Below are positions 10,346 to 23,000 of a stretch of DNA of 64,000 nucleotides, piece by piece. The notes below the pieces were generated by a model that saw only the letters and a list, made by a program, of their open reading frames with translations, ran no database searches and was not told the origin of the DNA. The position numbers and the translations under genes were made by a program. Source of the DNA: Bedellia somnulentella (taxonomy: Eukaryota > Arthropoda > Insecta > Lepidoptera > Bedelliidae); assembly GCA_963576735.1 (NCBI GenBank), contig OY755198.1, positions 6,324,001 through 6,388,000 of the forward strand. The letters are read 5' to 3'. Positions within the stretch are counted from its first letter, which is position 1. Each line of letters opens with the position of its first letter.

Positions 10346-11430
10346 TTATAATTAAGTATAAACAAAATAAAGTTTTACGCTTTTTCAAAGAGTATGCTTA
10401 TGCTTAAAAAACAAACGGCAGTAAAGTGTTTTGAGCATATGTAATTATATTCTTTTGAACGTGAACTAGACTTATTAATACTTTTCAGCCATAATTCCAA
10501 AGTAAGAAAACAGTAAATTACAAGATTATCTATGTTTAACAATCTGTCTATAGGCACTACACGGTCTGCAGCGGTAAGTTTTATCGAAACTGAATTTCAC
10601 AGCATGGTCACAGCACTAATGATTTTTTTTATTATAAAAACTAAAGATATATCACGCTTTATGGTAAAAAAAAAAGCACTGGCCAATTTCCAGTTTACGT
10701 CAGATTGAGTTCCTTTCGGATACTACGAAATGAAGTACGTATCGAGCTATTCGTTCATACTCAGATTTCGTACGGTAACAAAAAAATTACGCTAAAACAC
10801 TAATTAAATAATTTTAGTATTATTAATAAATATTTAACAATGGAAGCGATTGAAAATATCTATGAAACAGTTACCTTCTTCGATATATTTTTTAATTGGT
10901 AAGCATATATGACAAACAAATATGGAAAACTCATTCGGTTTTGGGATGGAAAACATTATAAAAAAAAGTTTATAAATAAAAATAGTCGCTATTTTCTATT
11001 TCTAGTTTTCCTCATAGAATAAAAACGTAACAATTTACCGAACCAACTCGCTCCGCGCGAGAGTGATGTATATGTCTCTTTCTAGTTCCTACCTCTCTTT
11101 CTATTGAATCAACACGCTCCGAGTAGCTCGAACGAAAAGAGCTACTGAGCTAAATGAACTACTGATATAATTGAAATCAAGCTGAGCAAGATATATATAT
11201 GACGCTCGAATAGGATAACTAGCTCTTTTGACAGGCTCGCTCCTGAGCTACTCATCACTACACACTTGCTCGTAACCGTACGTATCATTTTTACGTATTT
11301 ATTTCGCGGCCATGTTTACGTTTGATTTTTCGTTGAACTGATCGCCGCGCCTGGTGTCGCGAGCGAGCGGAGCGCATGAACGTTGTTATATTTTAATAAG
11401 TTTCTAAGTATTTAATTCGTTCGTACGCGT
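10346..11430. other. No confident gene; GAGCT-rich block at 11000-11300
   Basis: AT-rich DNA. Between 11040 and 11300 there are repeated GAGCTACT/GCTCG words in both orientations, and TACGTATC-type words occur near 10738 and 11280. I see no clear terminal inverted repeats. A short ATG frame at 10840 runs into a GTAAGC, but nothing supports it as an exon. Confidence 0.35.
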
Positions 11431-11433
11431 ACC

Positions 11434-11570
11434 TACGATGATGCCGTCTGGTACGTTATGTGCTGTAGATGGGTGCAAATCAAGTAAAAAAAGAGATAAA
11501 CACAAATAGCATTTTTCTATTTACCAGTCAATGAAGAAAGTTTAGTGATATTTTTCTGTCGCTTTTAAAA
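11434..11570 (+). pseudogene. THAP-domain N-terminus remnant
   Basis: From the ATG at 11440 the translation is MPSGTLCAVDGCKSSKKRD, with the C-x4-C start of a THAP zinc-binding DNA-binding domain. The frame then closes at a TAG. In another frame the sequence continues as FFYLPVNEES, the expected next strand of a THAP domain. One small indel therefore splits the domain. THAP domains occur in P-element-type transposases and in host transcription factors. With no further exon or transposase visible I treat it as a relic. Confidence 0.5.
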
Positions 11571-11600
11571 ATAATTAACAGGTTTACATATTTGTTACAG

Positions 11601-11711
11601 ACATACATACATATACTCACGGCTATATTTCCCTAGAAGGGGTAGCCAGAGCTAAGGAATTGTAAATTCACTTTTGGAAGTTGAGTGGGGAAAAGATGGT
11701 AAAAATAAAGG
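11601..11711 (-). mobile_element. SINE-A, 3' fragment
   Basis: Reverse-complement copy of the window's commonest SINE (called SINE-A here). It has the (TATG)n-type tail (CATACATATACTCACGGC), the GGGGTAGCCAGAGC block and CTTTTGGAAGTTGAGTGGGG. The 5' half is missing. Confidence 0.8.
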
Positions 11712-12500
11712 ACTATGTTTATTAATAATTTTGAAAAAAATATGAAACAAAGGTCGGGTAGTATTCTTTACGAACTTTTAAATAACATTGATTTTGAATA
11801 TCCCTGCCCTTGTTTCCCAAAACAATATCTAATAAAACTTTTTATTAGATTCAGGATTTTTGCAACCCTCAAATTTAATAATCGAGAATTTAGAAAGGGT
11901 TACAAATTTATAAAAAAATATATTAAAATAAAGCACATGCAACTTTAAAGTTATTTTAATTTTATTTTACCTACACCCTGACGTCTATAATTATTAATTA
12001 TGTTCTTAGATAGATAGATTGCATAGTACAGATCCACAATCTTATCTTGGCCGGTAAGGGCGTCGCTGTCATCGATATTAGTATTACCAGTAAATAAAAA
12101 TTAACCATTATAAGGCAAATAATTTTACATCATACAGGCTAATTTATGTAGTACAGTATTGAAATGTCTTAATATAACAAATTATATAATATTCATTTTA
12201 TTAATAACTAGTTGCTATGTAGTGTAGGCTTAGAATAGAAAGAAAGAAAAGAAAGAACGAAAAACGTTTATTCGCCATTTGTAGGCACAAGAAGAACAAG
12301 TAACATAATACAAAATATAATTTACAACTTAATTTTAACAACATTTAAAATAAATTTGTTATAAAATAAAAAATAATAAGAAACAAAAAAGAGAATCAAT
12401 AATTTTGTCATGCACTTCCCGTGCCACCCGAACAGCGAATTGGTGCTGTCTCAGCATTTTCTGACTTTTGACTCACAGAACTGATTTTCAGACAACACCA
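11712..12500. other. No gene recognised
   Basis: AT-rich spacer with a GAAA/GAAAG purine run at 12235-12270. A 77-codon frame at 11715-11948 looks random. Confidence 0.4.
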
Positions 12501-12504
12501 TATA

Positions 12505-12722
12505 AGAATAGCACCCCATTTCTGCTGGTGGGTGTACGTAAGAGGCGACTAACGGTGTTGGGGCTTTTAAGAGATTTTTGGGCGATGCGGTTCGAGACCC
12601 ATCACCAAAAACCTTTATTTTACCATCTTCACTCAACTTTCCAAAAGTGGCTGAGGAGTTCCTAATTCCTTAGCTCTGGCTACCCCTTCTAGGGATTTAC
12701 AGCCGTGAGTATAATTATGTAA
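12505..12722 (+). mobile_element. SINE-A, near full length
   Basis: Has the GTGTACGTAAGAGGCGAC block, a B-box-like GGTTCGAGACCC (the best match to a tRNA B box among the copies), AAAAGTGGCTGAGGAG and the terminal CAGCCGTGAGTATA. The first 30 bases of the consensus are absent. Confidence 0.8.
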
Positions 12723-13140
12723 TAACTATTATTGTAAGTAAACAAGTTCGTTTTAATATAAGCTAATTATATTTATTTATTTTTGCCATTGTCTGGTATG
12801 TCTACCCGAATGTCTGTGTTGCTTATCTTACCTCCCAAATGTTGTCTAGAAGAGATCGCCTTTAGCGATAACACTGCCAATTGTACTTCTCTGCAAACTC
12901 ATTATTTTATACTCAAGGATTTGTTACTTGTGACACTCAGAGTTTATAAGTGGGTAACTACATAAAATCATTTTTTTAATCCTGTAAATCAGAGGCTTTT
13001 ACATTTCATATTCACACATAGATGCCCAAAAAGGTGGCACAGAAAAAATAATTCTAAACATTAGATATCGTTTGGGTCATTCATTTTGCTGAGTCAGTGA
13101 ATTTATGGGCACTTTTTTATTGCTGTTAACAGCCTTGTGA
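12723..13140. other. No gene recognised
   Basis: AT-rich spacer. The 60-codon frame at 12783-12965 has no recognisable features. Confidence 0.4.
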
Positions 13141-13506
13141 CATATAACATAACATAAACGTTCACGCCGAATACCTCCGAAGGGGTTTGGCAGAGGTACT
13201 AATACTTCTGAACATCACGAGACTTTGTCACCTGGTGTTCAGAGTACCCACGTTTTGCATGGACAGTGTACTCACGTGATAGGGGGCAGGCCTATCGCCG
13301 TTTTGTACGAATACACTGTCACACGACTAAGTACAACTCAGCCATGTAGGTTTCCTCACGATTTTTTCCCTCACCGTTAACAACCGTGATAAATTAACCA
13401 CATATATGTCTTTAGAAAAGACAAATTGGTGTAGGCCCGATCCGGGATTTGAACACTAGTCGCTTGCACGATAACCGAGTGTTCTACCCACTGGGCTATC
13501 ACGTCG
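13141..13506 (-). mobile_element. SINE-B (tRNA-headed, TTATG-tailed)
   Basis: Reverse-complement copy of the second main SINE (called SINE-B here). The tRNA-like head at the right end reads GTGATAGCCCAGTGGGTAGA (A box). The B box is GTGTTCAAATCC and the body is about 300 bp. The 3' end is GGCGTGAACGTTTATG followed by TTATG repeats. Confidence 0.85.
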
Positions 13507-14398
13507 CATTTGCCTTGTTTTTTTATATATATGTCAGACAGTTATGACTTCAGAAATGATACATTGGTACATCCCCGCATTAGGATTAGAACCCACGCAT
13601 CAGTGTATACGAAGTGAAATCTTATTCGGAAGCATTTCCCCACTTCCCGTAACCCGCACCGCATGACTATAGATGCGCGCACAACTTTTCGGACGGTGTT
13701 AGCCTACTTAGATAAAATTTAACAAAATAAATAATAATTTTCATAAATTTTTATATTGAACACTGGAAATAAAAGCGTTTATCAATAAGCAAAGATATAT
13801 CATAAAAATAATTGTCTTTGAAAAAAAGTTTCCACTACAAAAAATATTAATGAAAGTGATAATTTATTATATATGTAGGTCACCCTATAATTTTTATTTA
13901 GTTAAGAACTAACTGACAATGACAGGCCGAAATTTCAAAATGGCGACAGTATACCAGTAGTCGCCGCCGGCCAAGAAAAGATTGTGGATCTGTACAGCTC
14001 TAAAGTATAAAAAAAAACAAAAAAAAAATTGTACTGCCACATACAAGTCAGAACATATAATAAAATAAATATTCACAGTTCTCAATAACATCGACACAAA
14101 AAGTTATGTTATTTTAATTTTATCAAAGTGGCAGCCCTGCGATTGGTATCGGATTGCGCGGTGCGAAGCAACCACTACTATACGCTTGAGTATTAAGGCA
14201 CATTTCAGATTGCAGTGGTTGCTGACGCGGTGACGCGACGGAGTAGGCTATTATAGCAGTAGGTATTGGAAATTTTGTATGAAGTGAAGTATCTGATAAG
14301 TATTCAGTAATCTGTGGCAGGGGTCTTAGTCGCCTCGTATTTCAATCCAATATTAAATATGGGGTAGTGTAATTCAAACATTTTCAAGTTAATAAAAA
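13507..14398. other. No gene recognised
   Basis: Mostly AT-rich, with a GC-richer patch at 14130-14250 containing repeated ACGCG words. No coding frame is supported. Confidence 0.35.
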
Positions 14399-14552
14399 TG
14401 TATGAAGAATAAAAGAGCATGTATGAAAATATTGATGGATGTAAACAAAGCTAGAGAGGTTTGCCAGGATCGTACGAAGTGGCGATTGATAGTCTCTGCC
14501 TACCCCAATGGGAACTGATGGCGTGAGAATATGTATGTATGTATGTATTTTC
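14399..14552 (+). mobile_element. RTE 3'-terminal fragment
   Basis: Corresponds to the last 50 codons and 3' end of the RTE copy at 20650-23425 (AAAAGAGCATGTATGAAAA, then GATAGTCTCTGCCTACCCC). It ends in GGCGTGAGAATATGTATG repeats. Confidence 0.8.
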
Positions 14553-14700
14553 ATAAAACAAAATTCTTAAATTTCATAATTTATTATTACAAGTAACATA
14601 AAACTGCTGTGTAAAGTACACAAGTCACTATAACATACATAGTTAATACTTATTATTGTCCATTTGTTTAGACCCCAGAATCCTATATAGTATTAATTAA

Positions 14701-15293
14701 TTGGCCTAGACCTCGCTTTTATAACATACCCTTTTTATATTATAAATCGATAAAGGACATCAAACTAAACAACTTTGCCCATGGAATGCCTATCTAAAAT
14801 ATTGTAATTTTCAAAAAAATATAATAATTAAAAATTGTCGTACCTAGTTCAAACTGAGAATGTATAGAATGAGAATCTTTGCTTCAGTGAAAATAAGAAA
14901 TAAAAAAAAACATTTGATCTATGCTTTTCGCTCTGTAAACAAAAATATAACTTCTTTCGGTATTTACCAGTTGTATTGATCGTCGTTGAAAAATAATATC
15001 ATGAAAATAAACCGGTAAGCGAGCGATTGAACTGGAAAATACCGAAAGAGGTTATGTTTTTGTTTACACCATAGATCAAATGTTTTTTTTTATTTCTTAT
15101 TTTCACTGAAGCAAAGATTCTCATTCTATACATTCTCAGTTTGAACTAGGTACGACAATTTTTAATTATTATAATTTTTTGAAAATTACAATATTTTAGA
15201 TAGGCATTCCATGGGCAAAGTTGTTTAGTTTGATGTCCTTTATCGATTTATAATATAAAAAGGGTATGTTATAAAAGCGAGGTCTAGGCCAAT
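14701..15293. repeat. Foldback repeat: 270-bp inverted arms
   Basis: Left arm about 14701-14972 and right arm about 15029-15293 are nearly perfect reverse complements, from TTGGCCTAGACCTCGC at the outer edge to CGGTATTT-CCAGTT at the inner edge, around a spacer of about 56 bp. The main difference is an extra CTTTTCGCTC-like segment in the left arm near 14924. Neither arm has a coding frame. It could be a foldback transposon or an inverted duplication. Confidence 0.9.
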
Positions 15294-15574
15294 TTTTAAA
15301 ATTTTCCGTTACATTTATAAATATATTTTTATTAGATAATTTTATTTTAAGTTAGGAAGGAATTTATTCGAAAATAGTTTTTTTTTCATACCTCAGTCAA
15401 TTATGTTAATGCAAGCTATATTTGTTGAAATAAATAAAAAAAAAATTTGCTAAAATAGTCATGGAAATGTTAGTATTTACTTTTAAAATCAAAGTTCTTA
15501 CTTAAAATTGCTCTCCTGTAAAGTTAAGGTTTTGCAGTTACGATATTTTACGTAGGAGCCATCGATATATATAT

Positions 15575-15735
15575 ATCTTAAACTCTCGAGTTAATTCACC
15601 GGCAAAACTCACATAAAGGTGACTTCCTTGCATTTAACTCGGCATTGGCGAAATAATTGTGGCAAACACTATTGAAGCCACTTAGACAAAAATTGAATTG
15701 AAAGTTATTGTTATTGTCGGTTATTGTGTTGTGCA
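15575..15735 (+). repeat. Dispersed repeat, inverse copy of 8030-8165
   Basis: Matches the reverse complement of 8030-8165 (GAGTTAATTCACCGGC through AATTGTGGCAAACACTAT and CACTTAGACAAAAATT). This copy is not next to any ORF2 sequence. Confidence 0.6.
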
Positions 15736-15740
15736 TGGGT

Positions 15741-16872
15741 ATGAAACTTCATACAAATATATTTTTATAAACTGGTAGCGCTCTCTACCCGCCAGCAAAT
15801 AAAACTGTTTTTTTATTTAGAACTATTTTTTTTTTTTTAAATCGTTTATTGGTCTAGAACAAGTCCTTTAACCATTACTTATTTCGATAATTTAGAACTA
15901 TTATGTACACTATTGTCAGATAGAATGTTTTCCCTACACATTTGGGGATTTTCTGACCTTTATGGATATTTCATAGAAAACAATATTTCTCAATTGGACT
16001 CAAGGAAGAAAGAAGGAAAGAAAAAAATGTGTTTAGAAGGAATCCTTCAAGATTTTAGATAAAGTATTCTAGTGACTAGTCATATTAAGAAGACGTTTGC
16101 CAAATTGTTGATAGAAAGTTTAAGTTCACATATACCGCAACACCTTATTATTCATTTAATTTTCTATCTGTTGCTGTTCCCTATTCTAGTTTTACTTAAA
16201 TAGTTTTTTTGGAACTAATTTTGATAATGTCTTGGCATAAACGTAAAAATATCTCTGGCAACACTTCACAAGTAAATTAAATATGGCGTCTGCCGGCGTT
16301 TGTTCATTTTTTCTTGTATTGGTGTGTTTTTCAGTATTATTTCGTTATTACTCATTATTGCTGGTAATTCCTGTGTTTGCGTTGAGTAAAACTCAATTCC
16401 TCCGCTTCTAACATTTGAATTAGTGTTGTGGGTGTATAATATTGTGTAGTTTAGTTTCTTTCTCACGAAACCTAAATGCAACATAAACCTTTATGTAGAT
16501 ATTTCTAATAAAAAGTTATTGTGTGCAACTCGTCTTTTTATTTAATATTCTTGATATTCAGTCGTATGAATGAGAGCAATCTGAAAACTACTGTTTCGTG
16601 ATAAATAGCCTTAATGACCTTTATAGACCTTAATACTGAATTTAAATATTCCCGCGCTAAATTAGTTCCTACGCTGACGTTCAGAGAGCGCCGTGGTTTT
16701 AACCGCTTGAAGTTGCCAGTCTAGTCTATTACCAGTATAAAATAGTCGTCTATGTTGTACCCTATATTGTCTGTGATGTTGTGTGTTGTGTCGTGTTGTG
16801 TTCTTATTTATAATAGTCTTTGTTTATAAGATCCAGTTGTAATTTTCGGTGTATAATAATATTTTTAATAAA
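15741..16872 (+). promoter_or_regulatory. Region upstream of ZAD zinc-finger gene 1 (promoter/5'UTR expected)
   Basis: This 1.1-kb stretch precedes the start codon of gene 1. I see no convincing TATA box at a suitable distance. A TGTTGTG-rich tract at 16765-16805 and AT-rich sequence lead into the start context ATAAAATGAGG, which has A at -3. A short ATG frame at 16272 with a hydrophobic stretch is not supported as a gene. Confidence 0.35.
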
Positions 16873-17004
16873 ATGAGGGAGATAAACGTGATATTAGAAG
16901 GCTATAGTTTAAGAGGTTTATGTCTCTGTTGTTTAAATTATAGCAGAAAAATGTTACACCGTGAGAGGACTATCGAATGCTACAAATTTTTGGGAGAACT
17001 CACT
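16873..17004 (+). CDS. Gene 1 exon 1: start and first half of ZAD
   Basis: Codes residues 1-44, beginning [10 protein letters not shown]. It carries the first ZAD cysteine pair in [10 protein letters not shown]. Donor is CACT|GTAAGT, phase 0. The in-frame codons upstream of this ATG lack another ATG, so this start is preferred. Confidence 0.85.
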
Positions 17005-20000
17005 GTAAGTTTTCATATATTTTATTATATGTCTTGCTACATCAGCTATTTTTAGGAAATTATATGATACGTAATTTTTGCCATTGCTCAAGACATGACG
17101 AGTTAGTTTTGACTCTAAGTATCTAACCACTAGTGGACCATCCTGGCTGTGCGAGTGAACATTATTTTTCAAATATATGAGATTCCTTCAACCAATACAA
17201 GTTTTGTGTGATAATAAACAGCTTACAGCACTTCTAAATAGTATTTGCTGAATAATTAATTCAGGATTTCCAAAGATTAGTTGTTACAAAGAGTCAAAGT
17301 TAGAAACTATGTTATTTATTTGAATAGATATTTACAGCAATGAATAACTAAGTGAGGTGGCTAGAACTATAAAATTACATATATCCCAATATCCTGTCCA
17401 CTGTTAAATTGGATTCTCACAAACATGCCTCAACAACCACATATAAAGTCCCAAAACCCCTAGTCCCATCTTTCAAATGTACAGGAAAATATGAATTAGT
17501 GTTATTGTTGCCGTGTAGTGCCGGCTTAGAATGTCACTACCCCTTTCTACCCTCAGGTGTCGTAAGAGGCAACTAAGGGTTTTGGGGCTTTTTATAGGAT
17601 TTTAGGGAGATGCGGTTGGAGACCCATCTCAAAAAACCTTAATTATTATTATTATTAGACGGGCAGTGAACGCCACGGGTTTCCGCCCTGAGCGGCGGAC
17701 CATTGTACGTTGACCAAGTGGTCAACTAGCTCTCCCAGCCTAATTCCGTCCAGAAGGAAAGTAGCTTATCCAGGTCAGCTACCGCCCCTGGGAGCGACTT
17801 TATTGTTCCTATAGTGTTTTTTCGGATATCGACCACTCCAGTGCATTCCTGGAGCACGTGAGCGACCGTCTCATCAGCCTTCATGCACGCACGGCATAGA
17901 GGGCTGTCTGTGATGCCTATAGTGTGTAAGTGTTTGTTTAATGTGGTATGTCCTGTGAGTATTCCCGCCACTGTCCGCAGGTCCTTCCTACTAAGTCGTA
18001 GTGCGCGCCCGGTCAGTTTTATGTCAAGGGTTGGCATAGTTTCCTTTGACTGTCTGCAGCCAGGCTCTTCCTGCCAGTGTGACTTGGAGAGAGAGTGTGT
18101 GCGTTCTCTTAGCCACGCACGCAGCTGACCAAAAGGCAGGGGAATAATCGGTTCAAGACCCTGCAGGTTCCTGGCCGACCCCGCCCTAGCCAGTACGTCA
18201 GCCGCGTCGTTTCCCAATGAGCCGCTATGACCTTTAATCCATTGAAGGGTTATAATGTTTTCATGTTGTTCCTCTTCGAGTACAACAGTGTAGTTGTGCT
18301 TGGTTATAATGGTTTTTGTTATCCTATCACATGGTGCAGCAAGTAAGGGCTGATATTGGATGGCCGCTGTGTAAGTAGTAGTGTGTAGGATTCTGGAGTC
18401 ATTTTTGAGGTGTCCTGCCTTTTTCAGCCTAAGTGAGGACATCACTGCCTCTTGCTGTATGTGTAAATGTAAGGGCGGCAGATTCAGTAGCACCTGAAGA
18501 GCTGCCGTGGGTGCGGTTCTCATACAGCCCGTGATGGCCATGCAGGCAAGGCGTTGCATTTTTTCTAGGTCGTTTTGGGCTGTTGTTAGTCTAGTTCTCG
18601 ACCACCAGACCAGTGAGCCCCAGGTTGTCACAGGTCTAATAATGGTGGTATAAAGCCAGTGTACGATCTTAGGTTTTAATCCCCAGTTTTTACCTAGTAT
18701 CCGTTTGCACTGCCATAGCATAGCGCTGGCTTTTTTTATTGTGTTATCTAAATGTGGTTTCCAGCTCAGTTTGTCATCTAGGGTAATTCCTAGATATTTA
18801 ACAGTCTTGGAAAGAGTGAGTTGGGTTCCAAAGAGTTTTGGAAGTTCAAAAGGGGGGAGTTTTCTTTTGTGAGTGAAAAGAATTAGTTCAGTCTTTTTAG
18901 GGTTTACTTTTTAGGGTTTACTTTATTTTAACCATCTTTTCCCCATTGAACTTCCAAAAGTGGCTGAGGAATTTGTAATTCCTTTGCTCTGGCTACCCCA
19001 TCTAGGGAAATATAGCCGTGAGTATATTTATGTATGTATGCATGTATGTTATTTAAAGCAACCGTGATAGCCCAGTGGGTAGAACACTCGGTTATCGTGC
19101 AAACAACTAGTGTTCAAATCCGAGGTCGGGCCTACACCAATTTGTCTTTTCTAAAGACATATGTGTGGTTAATTTATCATGGTTGTTAACGGTGAGGGAA
19201 AACATCGTGAGGAAACCCACATGGCTGTGTTGTACTTAGTCATGTGACAGTGTATTCGTACAAAACGGCGATAGGCCTGCCCCCTATCACGTGAGTACAC
19301 TGTCCATGCAAAACGTGGGTACTCTGAACAACAGGTGACAAAGTCATGTGATGTTCAGAAGTATTAGTACCTCTGCCAACCCCTTCGGGGATATTCGGCG
19401 TGAACGTTTATGTTATGTTATGTTATTTAAAGCCCACACTACACAGCTTATTCTTTCCCTAACTTACCTATACACGCACCTATTATTTCAATTAGGGTAG
19501 GCAGAGACTATTGATCACCGCTTAGCCCAATTTTTGCATATCTCCCTTGCTTCCCTTACTCCTCCTGAATTTTGCTCACTTTGTAAGCCCACCTTTATTG
19601 ACTCTTGATGTTCAATGATTCCAGATTCCTGAAGGCCTGACCATACAACTGTGTTATGAATGTGATGCGATACTCCAAAAGATATATTCTTTTCAACAAC
19701 AAATCAATAATGCTTATCAAATACTAGCTGATTATGCTAGCAAGGTATGTGTTACTTTCACTGTTTACTGCTTTTTATCTTGTTTAGCAACTGTGATAGC
19801 TTATACCTAGATGATACCCACTGGGGTAGAACTTACCTGCAGTGTTCCTGTTCTGCAGTGATGAGGGCTCAATTTCTGTGTTAGGCCTACACCAATTTGT
19901 CTTTTCATAGTGTCAAGTCATATATAAATAAATATACTCATGGGTGTAAATCCCTAAAAGGGGTAGCCAGAAATAAAGAAAAAGGAATTCCTCAGCCACT

Positions 20001-23000
20001 TTAGGAAGTTGATAGGGGACCAGATGGTACAAATAATATCATTGGTGATGGGTCTCCAACCACATCGCCCAACAATCCATTAAAAAGTCCCAATACCCTT
20101 AGTTGCCTCTTAATTACACCCATGGAAAGAATTAGGGTAGTGCTATTCTAAGCCAACACTACACAGCTTAAAGTCATATGTGTGTTTAAGTTATCTAGGC
20201 TGTTTGAGGTGAGGGTATTTATTGTGGGAAATTAACCTAGCTGAGTCATGTATAGTCATGGGTGGTAGAGTAATGGTTCAAAGTGTAGATAGGCCTGACC
20301 TCTATCACGTGGATGCTCCAAGTAAAATGTGGGTACCACAACCCATTGAGCCATGAAAGTTATTATGCATATAAATTATTGTGCTATTGATTTCTTAAAC
20401 CATGATAGCTCAGTAGGTAGAACTCTGTGCTTCGCTTATTGTGAAGACTGGGTGGTTAATTAATCATGGTTCCTAACGGTGAGGGATAACATCTTGAGGA
20501 TACCCACAGAAATAAGTTGTTATCGTATTCATACTAAACGGTGATAGGCCTGCCCCCGATCACGTGAGGACAAGCAAAACATGGCTACTCTGAACAGCAG
20601 GTGACAATGGTACGTTATCATTTATTTATTTTAACACTTTATTGCAAACGAGAGAAGTATGATTGATTTTGTGGTTGTTGATGAGAGGCTGAGAGAGAAG
20701 GTTGTGACACCAGAGTCTATAGGGGCACGAATGTTGGCACAGATCACTTTCTTGTTATATCCTGAGTTAGAGGTCTGTGCACGCGTTGGCGTCATAGGGC
20801 CAAAGTGTCAACAACGGATATTGCGAGAATAAAAGTGGAGAAATTGCAAGATGATGAAAAGACCAGTGATGAATACGTGAAGAAATTGGATTAAAGACTA
20901 AGTTGCGTGGTGATGAGGGATGAAATGGAAATAGAAGAAGTATGGAATGTGCTCAAATAGACAATGGTTGAATGTGCGACGGAAGTATGTGGATTGTGTA
21001 AAAGGTCAGATAGACCACCAACAAGTTGGTGGGATAAGAGAGTGAAAGAGGCAGTCGAAGAAAAGAAGAAAGCTTGGTTAGATTTGCTAGCGGTCAGAGC
21101 TAGTAAACGTATAGATGCGAGAGTAACAGATGATGTAGTGAAAAATAGTGAAGATATAAGAGAGTTAAGAATGAGCCCGTGATAGCCCAGTGGGTAGAAC
21201 ACTCGGTTATCGTGCAAACGACTAGTGTTCAAATGCTGGGTCGGGCCTACACCAATTTGTCTTTTCTAAAGACATATGTGTGGTTAATTTATCATGGTTG
21301 TTAAGGGTGAGGGAAAACATCGTGAGGAAACCCACATGGCTGAGTTGTACTTAGTCATGTGACAGTGTATTCGTACAAAACGGCGATAGGCCTGCCCCCT
21401 ATCACGTGAGTACACTGTCCATGCAAAACGTGGGTACTCTGCACACCAGGTGACAAAGTCACGTGACGTTCAGAAGTATTAGTACCTCTGCCAACCCCTT
21501 CGGAGATATTCGGCGTGAACGTTTATGTTATGTTATGTTAAGAATGAGGTTAAGAAGACAATAGAAAAGAAAAAGCGTGATCTGATAGAATGGTGTGAGA
21601 GGAAACTCTCTGATAATTTCTGGAATAACCAAAAGTTGTTCTGGAAATATATCCGGAAAGAAAAGGGAGTTTCCCAAAACACGAGAGTAAATGTAGTGAA
21701 AGATGACCAGGGTGAATTGGCGACGGATGAAAGTAGCATGAAACGAGTATGGAAGAACTATTTTGAGGGACTCTTTGAAAAAGAGGATGCATCTATTTCT
21801 TCGCCAATCGGCAGTAATGTTGATTGGAACGATGCGATGGGTGCCTTTAGTGAAAGTGAGATCAGTATGGAAGAAATTATGAAAGCAATGAAAAGTATGA
21901 AAATAGGGAAGGCGGCAGTGTATAATAGGATAACCATCGAATTGCTGAGGGCTGGTAAAGGGTTGGTGGCTTCTTGGTTGTACTTCCTTTTCCAAAAGTG
22001 CTGGCCGAGTGGCAAAGTACCACAAGACTGGTGCAAGGCGGTGATTGTGCCTCTGTATAAAGGAAAAGGGTCACGCCAGGAGGCTAAAAACTACCGCGGC
22101 ATCAGCCTACTCAGCATTGTCGGTAAATTGTATGCAAGGATATTGATTGAAAGAGTGATGAATGAAACTGATGAGAAAATATGGGATGTGCAAGCAGGAT
22201 TTAGGAAAGGAATGGGATGTATGGATCAAATTTTCTCCCTAAGGAGCATCACCGCAAAGTTCTTAGCCAAAAACCAAAAGGTGTATTGCTCCTTCATTGA
22301 TTTAGAGAAGGCGTATGATAGGGTGGTAAGAAAGTGTTTGAGGGAGGTGTTATCCAAGTTTGGATGGGGAGTCAACTTATACGTGCATTGGTTTCACTCT
22401 ATGAGGATTCTAGTGCATGTGTAAGAGTAAACGGTGAAAAACTGACTGGTTTGGCATCTCTAGGGGTGTCTGACAGGGTTGTGTTGCTTCTCTGTGGCTC
22501 TTCAATTTGTTCATGGATGACTGTTTGACAGAATTGCGTGAAAGTGATTATGGACTAAGAATGGGTGGATTCATTGTTAAATGCCTCTTGTATGCTGACG
22601 ATCAAGCATTACTTTCATCGTCGGCGGTAGAGTTGCAAGAGATGATAAATATTGCATGTCCGTCATTTGAAAGAAAGGGAATGAAAGTGAATGTAGATAA
22701 AACTAAAACCATGGTTTTTGAAAGAGAGGAGAATATATGACCGAATGCGTGATTGAGATTAATGGTAAGAAAGTGGAACAAGTAAATGAGTTTGTATATC
22801 TGGGAAGTATGTTTACTAGAGATGGAAAGTGCGTTGAAGATATTGAGAGGAGAGTGAAAAAGGGTAATGCGATTAATGGAGCACTGGTTAGTCTAATGTC
22901 TAGTCAATCGGTGTCCGAAAGGGCCCGAATGGCTGTGCATGATGCTGTTCTTGTTCCTACGCTTATGTATGGTAGTGAATGTTGGGTGTGGCAGAAGAAG

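Noticed and set aside
10839..10900. ATG frame (MEAIENIYETV) running into GTAAGC, possible first exon
   Set aside because: No matching downstream exon and no domain similarity; too short to support.
16272..16400. Short ATG frame with a hydrophobic stretch upstream of gene 1
   Set aside because: About 40 codons of low complexity, with no splice or similarity support. It could be a chance frame in the 5' flank.
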